The notes under the pieces were generated by a model, which made no database searches, was not told the DNA's origin, and saw only the letters and a list, made by a program, of their open reading frames with translations. This document shows positions 29,645 through 37,475 of a DNA stretch of 64,000 bases, piece by piece. Within the stretch, counting starts at the first letter, position 1; the number at the start of each line of letters is the position of its first letter. Both the position numbers and the translations under genes were made by a program. The stretch is from Pseudoxanthomonas sp. YR558 (GTDB lineage Bacteria; Pseudomonadota; Gammaproteobacteria; Xanthomonadales; Xanthomonadaceae): the NCBI RefSeq assembly GCF_900116385.1, contig NZ_FPCI01000001.1, positions 1,364,001 through 1,428,000 on the forward strand, given 5' to 3'.

Positions 29645-30091
29645 ATGCCCCGCCTGATCGCCCGCTCGCTGACCCTCGCCCTGGCCACCGCCCTGTCCGG
29701 TGGCATGACCCTCCCCGCCCACGCGGCCCCGCAATCCGACGGCGCCAGCCGGATGTCGCAAGCCAGCCTGGAGGCCTCGATCGAAGTGCCGGTGGCGGTG
29801 ATCCACGCGCTCGGCCACGGCGCCTCCGCGGTGGTCACCGGTGTGGCGGTGGTGGCCGGCAGCGTGGCGGTGACGGTGTCGGTTGCGGCGGCGGGCGTGG
29901 TGGCCGGCGCGTCGTTCGTGGTCTACCTGAGTGTGGAGGCGATCCGGCGTTTGGGCATCGCGGTGGGCACGGCGATCAGCGTCGCCGTGGTGGCCACGGG
30001 ATGGATTCTCAGCGCGGCCGGCGAGGCGCTGTGCTTCATCGCCAACGACGCCGCGCGCCCGCACATCCACAGCCATCGCTACGGCGGATGA
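29645..30091 (+). CDS. Small exported hydrophobic protein of unknown function
   Basis: A 148-residue protein with a signal peptide (MPRLIARSLTLALATAL, cleaved after AHAA), then two to three long hydrophobic segments rich in alanine, valine and glycine (SAVVTGVAVVAGSVAVTVSV, VVAGASFVVYLSVEAI, IAVGTAISVAVVATGWILSA) and a histidine-rich end (HIHSHRYGG). GGAGG precedes the start by 7 bases. I do not recognise the family. It is followed after 7 bases by the DUF2145 gene, and then by another membrane protein, so the three probably form an envelope operon. Confidence 0.75.
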   Translation: MPRLIARSLTLALATALSGGMTLPAHAAPQSDGASRMSQASLEASIEVPVAVIHALGHGASAVVTGVAVVAGSVAVTVSVAAAGVVAGASFVVYLSVEAIRRLGIAVGTAISVAVVATGWILSAAGEALCFIANDAARPHIHSHRYGG

Positions 30092-30098
30092 TCGCGTG

Positions 30099-30914
30099 AT
30101 GCGCGCGTTTGCGACATGCCTCTTCGCCTTCGTCCTCGCGCTGCCAGGGACGGTACGCGCGGGCGATGCCTGCAAGCAACTGGAGATGCCGCCGCACAAG
30201 GTGGCGGACGCCGCGCGCACCGCGTTGCTGGCGGCGCGGCAACTCGACGAGGTGGATGCGCCGGTCGCGCTGATCGCACGCGTCGGCACCGACCTGTCGA
30301 AGCAGGGCCTGGTCTACAGCCACGCCGGTTTCGCGGTGCGCGACCACGCCGAAGGCCGGTGGACGGTGGTGCACCTGCTCAACGAATGCGGCAGCGATCG
30401 CTCGGGCCTGTATGCGCAGGGGTTGGTGAACTTCTTCGCCGACGACCTGGTGAACCAGGACCTGCGCATCGTCTGGTTCACGCCCGAGGTCGCCGACCGC
30501 CTGGCCACGCGGCTGCAGCAGATGCCACGCCACAGCCTGCACCACCCGCGCTACAACCTGATCGCGCGACCCGGCAGCGAGGACTACCAGAACTCCACCG
30601 CATGGATCGTGGAAGTGATGGCCGCCGCGCTCGCCGACCGCGGCATCTACGACCGCCGCAATGCCTACGCCTTCGCCCGCGGCGACGGCTTCGTGCCGGA
30701 CACGGTGCATATCGCCTATTCCAAGCGCGTACTGGGCGGGTTGTTCTCCGCCAACACCGACTTCACCGATCACTCCGTCGGCACGCGCCTGTCTGGCGAC
30801 TATCCCGTCGTCACCGTGCGCTCGATCTTCCGCTGGCTGGAGCGCAGCGGCTACGTGCGCGAGCAACGCGAATGGCGGAGCGGCGTGCGGCAGGCGGCGA
30901 TGGGGCCGGCGTAA
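30099..30914 (+). CDS. Exported DUF2145 protein
   Basis: A 271-residue protein from the ATG at 30099 with a signal peptide (MRAFATCLFAFVLALPGTVR, cleaved near AGDA). It carries the DUF2145 hallmarks: ALIARVGTDLSKQGLVYSHA then GFAVRDHAEGRW, VVHLLNECGSDRSGLYAQGL, and RHSLHHPRYNLIARPGSEDY. The combination of SHAG and a histidine/cysteine pair recalls permuted NlpC/P60 (YiiX-like) hydrolases, but that link is inference. It is the second gene of the three-gene envelope operon. The length is normal for the family. Function unknown. Confidence 0.85.
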   Translation: MRAFATCLFAFVLALPGTVRAGDACKQLEMPPHKVADAARTALLAARQLDEVDAPVALIARVGTDLSKQGLVYSHAGFAVRDHAEGRWTVVHLLNECGSDRSGLYAQGLVNFFADDLVNQDLRIVWFTPEVADRLATRLQQMPRHSLHHPRYNLIARPGSEDYQNSTAWIVEVMAAALADRGIYDRRNAYAFARGDGFVPDTVHIAYSKRVLGGLFSANTDFTDHSVGTRLSGDYPVVTVRSIFRWLERSGYVREQREWRSGVRQAAMGPA

Positions 30915-30936
30915 CCCCTTCCACGAGAAGACCGAC

Positions 30937-31350
30937 ATGTTCCTGACCCTGCTCGCCGTCACCCTGTTGCTGTCCGCCGCGGTCGCCTGGGGCGTCACGT
31001 GGATGTTCTCCAAACCGATCGAGCGCATCCTCACCCGCATCATCGCCGACGACATCAGCAAGGCGTGGCTGCGCTACATGCAGTTCGCCACGCTGGTGGT
31101 CGGCGTCTCGTCCGGCGTGCGCATCCACGAACTGGAGCGCTACATCACCGCGCCGCAGTGGATGGACAAGGACAAGGCGCGGATCATCGCGCTGACGACC
31201 GAACGCTGGGTGCTGGAGGTCTACCGCACGGTGATCGAAACGCTGCAGGGCATCGCCTGGATGCTGCTGGCGTTCTTCGCCGTAGCGCTGCTGGCGTATG
31301 TGATCGTGCGGCTGTCGGAACTGAAACGCGCGGCGCCTGCCACTTCGTAG
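30937..31350 (+). CDS. Inner-membrane protein of unknown function
   Basis: A 137-residue protein with one transmembrane segment at each end (MFLTLLAVTLLLSAAVAWGV and GIAWMLLAFFAVALLAYVIV). Between them is a soluble, charged middle (IERILTRIIADDISKAWLRY then ERYITAPQWMDKDKAR). I do not recognise the family. It follows the DUF2145 gene by 22 bases. Its stop codon TAG lies within a GTAG-headed palindrome, so the C-terminus may have been defined by insertion of that element. Confidence 0.75.
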   Translation: MFLTLLAVTLLLSAAVAWGVTWMFSKPIERILTRIIADDISKAWLRYMQFATLVVGVSSGVRIHELERYITAPQWMDKDKARIIALTTERWVLEVYRTVIETLQGIAWMLLAFFAVALLAYVIVRLSELKRAAPATS

Positions 31351-31368
31351 GGTGGGCCTTGGCCCACC
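31347..31368 (+). repeat. GTAG-headed palindrome, left copy
   Basis: Identical over 22 bases to the element at 15804 (begins GTAGGGTGGGCC, ends GGCCCACC). It overlaps the stop codon of the preceding gene and forms, with 31911-31932, an inverted pair around a lipoprotein gene. Confidence 0.85.
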
Positions 31369-31431
31369 ATCGACATGACGTGCGTCGCCGGCGCGACGCA
31401 CTGTCCCGAACGCTACGACTACAGGGTATCC

Positions 31432-31869
31432 ATGAGAATTCGATTCATTGCCTTACTGGCAACGTGCTTGTTGGCAGGCTGCTACATGGTCAGCTACGAA
31501 GACGTCAGCAATGATCCGAAGTACTCGATGTATGTCGGGACCGAATACCGCACCACATCGGACATGACGGTGTATCGGGTAAGCATGGACCGGAACTACG
31601 GTTCTTCGCCCAGCATCTACAAGATCGTCCAGCCGCCGGGATTCGATGGCCCCGAGGTGATCTCCAGGACGCGCTTTCCAGCGGGATCCACGCTGAAGAT
31701 CCTGACGATCCAGCGATGCAAGGATTGCTACCTGGATACCGAACCGCGCATGCACGCGACCGTACGCGTGACGTCGACCACGCAGTTCGACGATCTGGAA
31801 GTACGTGCTGATCTAGGCCTGCTGTCTTCGCACATGCAGACCATCGAGAACCTCGAGCCAAGCCACTGA
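31432..31869 (+). CDS. Putative lipoprotein between two REP elements
   Basis: A 145-residue protein with a lipoprotein signal (MRIRFIALLATCLLAGC, modified cysteine at 17). Its mature part contains YVGTEYRTTSDMTVYRVSMD and KILTIQRCKDCYLDTEPR, where a CxxC pair stands out. I do not recognise the family. Its codon use is less GC-biased than its neighbours (many AT-ending codons), and it sits inside an inverted pair of GTAG palindromes. Both facts hint at later acquisition. Confidence 0.72.
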   Translation: MRIRFIALLATCLLAGCYMVSYEDVSNDPKYSMYVGTEYRTTSDMTVYRVSMDRNYGSSPSIYKIVQPPGFDGPEVISRTRFPAGSTLKILTIQRCKDCYLDTEPRMHATVRVTSTTQFDDLEVRADLGLLSSHMQTIENLEPSH

Positions 31870-31910
31870 CGCGGGGCGTGACGCGATCCGTCATTCACAA
31901 GGCGGTGCGC

Positions 31911-31932
31911 GGCGGGCCAAGGCCCGCCCTAC
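31911..31932 (-). repeat. GTAG-headed palindrome, right copy
   Basis: A 22-base element in the opposite direction (forward strand GGCGGGCCAAGG to CCGCCCTAC), the same as 15846-15867. With the left copy at 31347 it reproduces the doublet arrangement of 15804-15867, but with 542 bases in between. Confidence 0.85.
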
Positions 31933-31938
31933 GACGCA

Positions 31939-32547
31939 TCAGGTCGGGATCAACGTCGAGATGACGTGTTCGAGGTAGGTCTCGAATTCTTCCGAGGTCA
32001 TGCGCGGCTGCTGCAACTGCAGCGACAGCTGCAGGAAGCCGACATAGGCCGCATAGGTCAGGCGCGCGCGGTGCATGGCGTCGCCGCGCTGCAGGCCTGC
32101 CTGGCGGAACATCGCGACCAGATATTCCAGGCGCCGCTGTGAGATGCGGTCGATGACCGGCTGCACGGACGGGTGGTCCAGCGCCTTCAACAACTCGCTG
32201 TAGATGATGTGCGGCTTCACTTCGTGGCCGACCAGCTGGAACAGCGCGCGCAGGCGTTCGCGGGGATCCGCGACCTGCTCCAGGCTGCCGAAGATGCTTT
32301 CCTGTTCCACGGCTTCCCAGCGTTCCAGCGCGGCCTGCAACAGCGCATCGCGTGACGGGAAGTGCCAGTAGAAGCTGCCCTTGGTGACACCGAGCCGGCG
32401 CGCCAGCGGTTCCACCGCCACCGCCGAGACGCCTTGCTCCGCGATCAGGTCGAGGGCGGCCTGCGCCCAGTCATCGGCGCTGAGGCGCGCGTTGCGGGTG
32501 GGCGTGGAGGAGGAGCTGTCGGGGCTGGGTGTGTTCATGTTCCGCAT
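31939..32547 (-). CDS. TetR-family transcriptional regulator
   Basis: A 202-residue repressor. After an N-terminal serine/proline-rich leader, the HTH (about 24-70) reads AALDLIAEQGVSAVAVEPLA, RRLGVTKGSFYWHFPSRDAL. The C-terminal ligand domain has a long helical bundle (RERLRALFQLVGHEVKPHII, YAAYVGFLQLSLQLQ). It is divergent from an alpha/beta hydrolase, fadE and a hotdog thioesterase-like gene. The likely role is a repressor of fatty-acid breakdown relieved by acyl-CoA; the ligand is inference. Inverted CCATAC/GTATGG repeats in the gap are candidate binding sites. Confidence 0.9.
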   Translation of the reverse strand: MRNMNTPSPDSSSSTPTRNARLSADDWAQAALDLIAEQGVSAVAVEPLARRLGVTKGSFYWHFPSRDALLQAALERWEAVEQESIFGSLEQVADPRERLRALFQLVGHEVKPHIIYSELLKALDHPSVQPVIDRISQRRLEYLVAMFRQAGLQRGDAMHRARLTYAAYVGFLQLSLQLQQPRMTSEEFETYLEHVISTLIPT

Positions 32548-32551
32548 TTAA

Positions 32552-32688
32552 CCATACGGCGCGGTGTGTAGCGGTATGTATGCTGCGACGCACAACAAAT
32601 AAAGCCAAATCAATCGGTTGCATGTGAAACCCGAATGCCCGAACCGATTGACTGCTCTAAATGCGAGAGCCCATACTAGCCCGTATGG
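32552..32688. promoter_or_regulatory. Divergent regulatory region with TetR-type operators
   Basis: Three symmetrical elements are visible. CCATAC at 32552-32557 pairs with GGTATG at 32573-32578. CAATCGGTT at 32611-32619 pairs perfectly with AACCGATTG at 32642-32650. CCATAC at 32671-32676 pairs with GTATGG at 32683-32688. The first and third share half-sites, as expected for one repressor binding next to its own gene and next to the divergent operon. The third overlaps the ATG at 32685. Confidence 0.65.
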
Positions 32689-33644
32689 TGACACACACCT
32701 CTCCTGTCTTCACAGCCTCTTCCAGCGTCACCGGCGCGGGATCGGATCGCGTGCTGAACGGACAAGGGGATGTCGCATTGGCGATCCGCCGCTTCCCATC
32801 GCCGCGCGCGCTGCAGGGGCACCCCGCACTTATCTATGCGCATGGCTTCGGCCAGACCCGCGGCGCGTGGAATCGCACTGGCGAACTGATGGCGGCGCAG
32901 GGATATGGCGGGCTCGCGTATGACGCGCGCGGCCACGGCGAGTCGGATCGAAACGCGGCCGACCTGCCCTACACCGGCGACCAGTTCGCCGACGACCTGA
33001 TCGTGGTGGCCGGCGAGCAGCCGGAACCACCGGTACTGGTCGGCGCGTCGATGGGCGGGCTGTTTGGGCTGATCGCCGAGTCGCGCTGGCCCGGCCTGTT
33101 CCGCGCCATGGTGCTGGTGGACATCACCCCGCGCTGGGAACACGCCGGCCTGCAGCGCATCCTCGCCTTCATGACCGCGTTCCCCGACGGCTTCGACTCG
33201 CTCGAGCAGGCCGCCGATGCCATCGCCGCGTACCAGCCGCAGCGGCGCACGCGGAAATCGCCCGACGACCTGCGCGAGCTGCTGCGCGAAGGCAACGACG
33301 GCCGCTGGCGCTGGCACTGGGACCCGCGCCTGGTCGACGAACTCGCGCGCGACAGCGCCCAGCACCAGGACGCCATCGCCGAGGCCGCGCGCCGCGTGCA
33401 GTGCCCGGTGCTGCTGATCAGCGGTGGGCGCAGCGACCTGGTCTCGGAGAAGACCGTCGAAGAATTCAAGGCGCTGGTGCCGCACGCGCGCCACGTGCAC
33501 CTGCCGCAGGCCACCCACATGGTGGCCGGCGACGACAACGACGCATTTACCGCCACCGTGCTGGAATACCTGGCAGGCCTGGCGGCCGCGCCGGGTAGTG
33601 CCGAATCCGATGTAACCGAATCCGTGTCCGGAGCAACCCCATGA
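32685..33644 (+). CDS. Alpha/beta hydrolase
   Basis: A 319-residue protein from the ATG at 32685 (MVTHTSPVFTAS); an ATG at 32661 is also in frame. The fold is shown by the oxyanion turn YAHGFGQTRGAW, the region DARGHGESDRN, the nucleophile elbow VGASMGGLFG (serine in GxSxG), the acid region LLISGGRSDLV and the catalytic histidine in QATHMVAGDDND. No signal peptide, so cytoplasmic; likely an esterase or thioesterase. It overlaps fadE by four bases (ATGA), so they are co-translated. The operator-like repeat over the start codon makes a leaderless message or a start further downstream worth considering. Confidence 0.85.
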   Translation: MVTHTSPVFTASSSVTGAGSDRVLNGQGDVALAIRRFPSPRALQGHPALIYAHGFGQTRGAWNRTGELMAAQGYGGLAYDARGHGESDRNAADLPYTGDQFADDLIVVAGEQPEPPVLVGASMGGLFGLIAESRWPGLFRAMVLVDITPRWEHAGLQRILAFMTAFPDGFDSLEQAADAIAAYQPQRRTRKSPDDLRELLREGNDGRWRWHWDPRLVDELARDSAQHQDAIAEAARRVQCPVLLISGGRSDLVSEKTVEEFKALVPHARHVHLPQATHMVAGDDNDAFTATVLEYLAGLAAAPGSAESDVTESVSGATP

Positions 33645-36118
33645 GCATCGCCATCCCCTTCCTCGCGTTCCTGCTGGCGGGCGCGTTCGCCGCCTACCAC
33701 CGGCTGCGGCTCGCCTACTGGGCCGCCATTACCGCCAGCCTGCTGGTGGCGTGCTGGCTGCTGGGCGCCAATCCCACCGCGACCCTGGTCGCCGCGCTGG
33801 TGGTGCTGGCGATCGCGGTGCCGCTGCTGATCCCGGCGATCCGCAAGCCGCTGATCACCGCGCCCGCGCTGGGCTTCCTGCGCCGCGCGCTGCCGCCGCT
33901 GTCGCAGACCGAGCGCATCGCGCTGGAAACCGGCTCGGTCGGTTTCGAAGGCGACCTGTTCACCGGGGACCCGGACTGGAACAAGTTGCTGGCCTACCCG
34001 AAGCCGCAGCTCACCGCCGAAGAACAGGCCTTCCTGGACGGCCCGGTGGAAGAGCTGTGCAAGATGACCAACGACTGGGAAATCACTCACATCCACGCCG
34101 ACCTGCCGCCGGAGCTGTGGGACTACATCAAGAAGAACAAGTTCTTCGGCATGATCATCCCGAAGCAGTACGGCGGCCTGGGCTTCTCTGCGTTGGCGCA
34201 CCACAAGGTGATCCAGAAGATCGCTTCGGTCAGCAGCGTGGTCAGCTCCACCGTCGGCGTGCCCAACTCGCTCGGCCCGGGTGAACTGCTCAACCACTAC
34301 GGCACGCAGGAACAGAAGGACTACTACCTGCCGCGCCTGGCGATCGGCCAGGAAGTGCCCTGCTTCGGCCTGACCGGTCCGTTCGCCGGTTCCGACGCGA
34401 CCTCGATCCCCGACTACGGCATCGTCTGCAAGGGCGAGTGGAACGGCGCGAACGTACTGGGCCTGCGCCTGACCTTCGACAAGCGCTACATCACCCTCGC
34501 GCCTGTCGCCACGATCATCGGCCTGGCGTTCCGCATGTACGACCCGGATGGCCTGCTCGGCGATACGCGCGACATCGGCATCACCCTGGCGCTGCTGCCG
34601 CGCGACACCCCCGGCGTCGACGTGGGCCGTCGCCACTTCCCGCTGAACTCGCCGTTCCAGAACGGCCCCATCCACGGCAAGGACGTGTTCATTCCGTTGA
34701 GCCAGCTGATTGGCGGCGTGGAGATGGCCGGCAAGGGCTGGAACATGCTCAACGAATGCCTGGCCGTGGGCCGTTCGATCACCCTGCCCTCCACCGCGAG
34801 CGGCGGGGCGAAGGCCGGCGCGCGCGTCACCGGTGCGTATGCGCGCATTCGCAAGCAGTTCGGCCTGTCGGTCGGCCGCTTCGAGGGCGTGGAAGAAGCC
34901 CTCGCCCGCATCGGCGGCAAGGCGTACGCGATCAGCGCGCTGTCGCAGGCCACCGCCGCCGCCGTGGACCGCGGCGACGTGCCGTCGGTGCCGTCGGCCA
35001 TCGCCAAGTACCACTGCACGAACATGGGCCGCGACATCGCCAAGGACGTGATGGACATCGTCGGCGGCAAGGGCATCATCCTCGGCCCGCGCAACTTCGC
35101 CGGCCGCGCATGGCAGGCCTCGCCGATCGCGATCACGGTGGAAGGCGCGAACATCATGACGCGCAGCCTGCTGATCTTCGGCCAGGGCTCGATCCTGTGC
35201 CACCCGTACATCATGAAGGAGATGCGCGCGGCGACCGACCCGGACACCAAGGCCGGCATCAACGCGCTGGACGCCGCGCTATACCCGCACATCGGCGGCG
35301 CGATCTCCAACGCCGTGCGTTCGTTCTGGTTCGGCGTCACCGGTTCGAAGATCGGCGCGGCGCCCGGCGATGCGTACACGAAGAAATTCTTCCGCAAGCT
35401 CGACCGCTATGCGGCCAACCTGGCGCTGCTCACCGACATCTCGCTGGGCGCGCTGGGCGGCAAGTTGAAGTTCAAGGAATCGCTGTCCGGCCGCCTCGGC
35501 GACGTGCTCAGCCACCTGTACATGATGGGCGCGGTGCTGAAGCGCCACCATGACGAAGGCACGCCGGAAGCCGACAAGCCGCTGCTGGCCTGGGCCTTCC
35601 ACAACAGTGCGTACGAGATCGAACTGGCGCTGTCGCAGGCGCTGCGCAATTTCCCGATCAAGCCGCTGGGCTGGCTGCTGTGGCCGGTGGTGTTCCCGTT
35701 CGGCCGCCGTGCCGTGGCCCCGGGCGACCGCCTGAGCCATCGCGTCGCCATGCTGCTGATGGCACCGAACGAAGCGCGCGATCGCTTGGGCCAGGGCGTG
35801 TTCCTGACCCCGTGCGAGAACAACCCCGGTGGCCGCATCGACAGTTACCTGGCCGCGGCCGTCGCCGCCGAGCCGGTGGAGCGCAAGTTCCTGAAGGCAC
35901 TGAAGACCAAGGACATCGAAGCCCTGGACTACAGCGCGCAGCTGGACGAAGGCGTGCGCGAGGGCTGGATCACCGTGGAAGAGCGCAAGCAGCTGGAAGA
36001 ACTGCGTGCGATCACGCTGGACACGATCACCGTGGACGACTTCGACGTGCACGAGCTGCGCGCCGCCAGCTACTACGACCTGCCGCAGACCCAACGGCAA
36101 CCGCGCGAAGCGGCCTGA
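33641..36118 (+). CDS. fadE: Acyl-CoA dehydrogenase (FadE type)
   Basis: An 825-residue FAD enzyme for the first oxidation of fatty-acid beta-oxidation. The length and the two N-terminal membrane segments (PFLAFLLAGAFAAY; ATLVAALVVLAIAVPLL) are those of FadE, not of the 380-residue mitochondrial-type dehydrogenases. Visible motifs are CFGLTGPFAGSDATSIPD, YVSNAHG-like substrate stretches around FRMYDPDGLLG, GGKGIILGPRNFAGRAWQ and YEIELALSQALRNF. It overlaps the alpha/beta hydrolase gene and is followed by a hotdog protein, a compact fatty-acid module under a TetR repressor. A strong hairpin lies just after it. Confidence 0.93.
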   Translation: MSIAIPFLAFLLAGAFAAYHRLRLAYWAAITASLLVACWLLGANPTATLVAALVVLAIAVPLLIPAIRKPLITAPALGFLRRALPPLSQTERIALETGSVGFEGDLFTGDPDWNKLLAYPKPQLTAEEQAFLDGPVEELCKMTNDWEITHIHADLPPELWDYIKKNKFFGMIIPKQYGGLGFSALAHHKVIQKIASVSSVVSSTVGVPNSLGPGELLNHYGTQEQKDYYLPRLAIGQEVPCFGLTGPFAGSDATSIPDYGIVCKGEWNGANVLGLRLTFDKRYITLAPVATIIGLAFRMYDPDGLLGDTRDIGITLALLPRDTPGVDVGRRHFPLNSPFQNGPIHGKDVFIPLSQLIGGVEMAGKGWNMLNECLAVGRSITLPSTASGGAKAGARVTGAYARIRKQFGLSVGRFEGVEEALARIGGKAYAISALSQATAAAVDRGDVPSVPSAIAKYHCTNMGRDIAKDVMDIVGGKGIILGPRNFAGRAWQASPIAITVEGANIMTRSLLIFGQGSILCHPYIMKEMRAATDPDTKAGINALDAALYPHIGGAISNAVRSFWFGVTGSKIGAAPGDAYTKKFFRKLDRYAANLALLTDISLGALGGKLKFKESLSGRLGDVLSHLYMMGAVLKRHHDEGTPEADKPLLAWAFHNSAYEIELALSQALRNFPIKPLGWLLWPVVFPFGRRAVAPGDRLSHRVAMLLMAPNEARDRLGQGVFLTPCENNPGGRIDSYLAAAVAAEPVERKFLKALKTKDIEALDYSAQLDEGVREGWITVEERKQLEELRAITLDTITVDDFDVHELRAASYYDLPQTQRQPREAA

Positions 36119-36135
36119 CGCCACCACGAAAGACA

Positions 36136-36166
36136 CGACGACGGCGGGCATGTCCCGCCGTCGTCG
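36136..36166 (+). other. Strong intercistronic hairpin after fadE
   Basis: A perfect 13-bp stem (CGACGACGGCGGG at 36136-36148 and its complement at 36154-36166) with loop CATGT, between fadE and the DUF4442 gene. There is no T-run, so it is not a usual terminator. It more likely protects the fadE message or lowers read-through. Confidence 0.7.
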
Positions 36167-36181
36167 CGACAGGAGCCCACG

Positions 36182-36661
36182 ATGAGCGCCGACGTCCTGA
36201 AGATCTACCGCAGCCTGAGCCGCAAACCCCTCGGCCATTGGCTGTTCTCGCGCCTGATCTGCTTCAAGGCGCCCTACTTCGGCAGCATCGGCCCACGCAT
36301 GGTGCGGCTGGAGCCCGGCCGCGGCGAAGCGACCATCCGCCATCGCCGTTCGGTCACCAACCACCTGGGTACCGTGCATGCGATCGCGCTGTGCAACCTG
36401 GCCGAATTCGTCGGTGGCCTCACCACCGACGTCAGCATCCCGCGTTCGATGCGCTGGATCCCCAAGGGCATGACCGTCGAATACCTGAAGAAGGCGGTGG
36501 GCACGATGCATGCGGTCGCCACGCCGGCGTTCGAACCGCGGGAATCGGCCGAGGGTTACGACCTGCCGATGGACGTGGTGGTCAGCAATCCGCAGGGCGA
36601 ACCGGTGTTCCGTGCGCGGATCGGCATGTGGGTGTCGCCGCGTCCGCAGAAGGACGGCTGA
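36182..36661 (+). CDS. DUF4442 hotdog-fold protein (PaaI-like thioesterase relative)
   Basis: A 159-residue protein without a signal peptide. It has the hotdog pattern of DUF4442: a basic N-terminal LKIYRSLSRKPLGHWLFSRL, then VRLEPGRGEATIRHRRSVTN, HLGTVHAIALCNLAEFVGGL and the strand PVFRARIGMWVSP. Related proteins bind or hydrolyse acyl-CoA. AGGAG lies 8 bases before the ATG. Its place after fadE supports a role in fatty-acid turnover, such as trimming acyl-CoA. The catalytic residue is not obvious. Confidence 0.85.
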   Translation: MSADVLKIYRSLSRKPLGHWLFSRLICFKAPYFGSIGPRMVRLEPGRGEATIRHRRSVTNHLGTVHAIALCNLAEFVGGLTTDVSIPRSMRWIPKGMTVEYLKKAVGTMHAVATPAFEPRESAEGYDLPMDVVVSNPQGEPVFRARIGMWVSPRPQKDG

Positions 36662-36662
36662 C

Positions 36663-37031
36663 ATGCTGGTCGCCGCGGCCACACTGATGATCCTGCTCGG
36701 CCTGGCGCATTCGGTGCTGGGCGAGCGCTACCTGCTCATCCGCCTGTTCCGTCGTCCCGACTTGCCCAAGCTGTTCGGAGGCACCGCGTTCACCACGCAG
36801 ACGCTGCGCTTCGCCTGGCACCTGACCACGGTGATCGCGTGGGGACTGGCGGCCGTGGTGCTGCAGATAGGGAGCCTGCCTGATGCCGACGGACGCCGCA
36901 TCGCCCTCATCCTCGCCGTCACGCTGTTGATCTCCGGCTTGCTGCCGTTGATCGTCACCCGCGGCCGTCACCTGTCGTGGCTGGTGCTGTTCGCGTCAGG
37001 TGGGTTGTTGCTGGCGTGGTCGATGCGCTGA
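36663..37031 (+). CDS. Small inner-membrane protein
   Basis: A 122-residue protein with four predicted membrane segments (MLVAAATLMILLGLAHSVLG; FAWHLTTVIAWGLAAVVLQI; IALILAVTLLISGLLPLIVT; LSWLVLFASGGLLLAWSM). It starts one base after the stop of the DUF4442 gene, so it is translationally coupled to it. I do not know the family; the pattern resembles small DUF proteins of unknown function common in this group. Confidence 0.8.
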   Translation: MLVAAATLMILLGLAHSVLGERYLLIRLFRRPDLPKLFGGTAFTTQTLRFAWHLTTVIAWGLAAVVLQIGSLPDADGRRIALILAVTLLISGLLPLIVTRGRHLSWLVLFASGGLLLAWSMR

Positions 37032-37074
37032 TCGCGCAACCTCAGCGTAGCGCGGGACAACGCCGGACCCCTGA

Positions 37075-37425
37075 CTAGAGGAACAACACCGCCGCCAATG
37101 CCGCGATCGCGGGCAGGCCCTGCACATAGAAGATGCGTCGGCTGACGCTCCATGCGCCGTAGAGCGCCGCGACGACCACGCACAGCAGGAAGAAGACCAC
37201 CACGTTCCATTGCGCGGTGAACAGCCCCCACAGCAGGCCGGCGGCGAGGAAGCCGTTGTAGAGCCCTTGGTTGGCCGCCAGCACGCGGGTGGTCTCGGCC
37301 TTCTCCGGCGTGTTGCGGAAGGTCTTCAGACCGGCGGGCTTGGTCCAGAGGAACATTTCCAGCACCAGGAACCAAGCGTGCAACACCGCCACCAGCACCA
37401 CCAACACCGCAGCGATCACGTCCAT
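37075..37425 (-). CDS. DUF1304 membrane protein
   Basis: A 116-residue protein with four hydrophobic segments. It has the DUF1304 signature VAVLHAWFLVLEMFLWTKP, then VLAANQGLYNGFLAAGLLWG, with the conserved NQG...YNGFLAAGL core. The family is found in many bacteria with no known role. It is convergent with the preceding gene and 50 bases from the next reverse-strand gene, the NTP/MFS-type transporter, to which it may be linked. Confidence 0.9.
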   Translation of the reverse strand: MDVIAAVLVVLVAVLHAWFLVLEMFLWTKPAGLKTFRNTPEKAETTRVLAANQGLYNGFLAAGLLWGLFTAQWNVVVFFLLCVVVAALYGAWSVSRRIFYVQGLPAIAALAAVLFL

Positions 37426-37475
37426 CCAGGCCTCCCGTCATGTACCGGGCAGCATAGCGGCATAGTGCAGCAACG

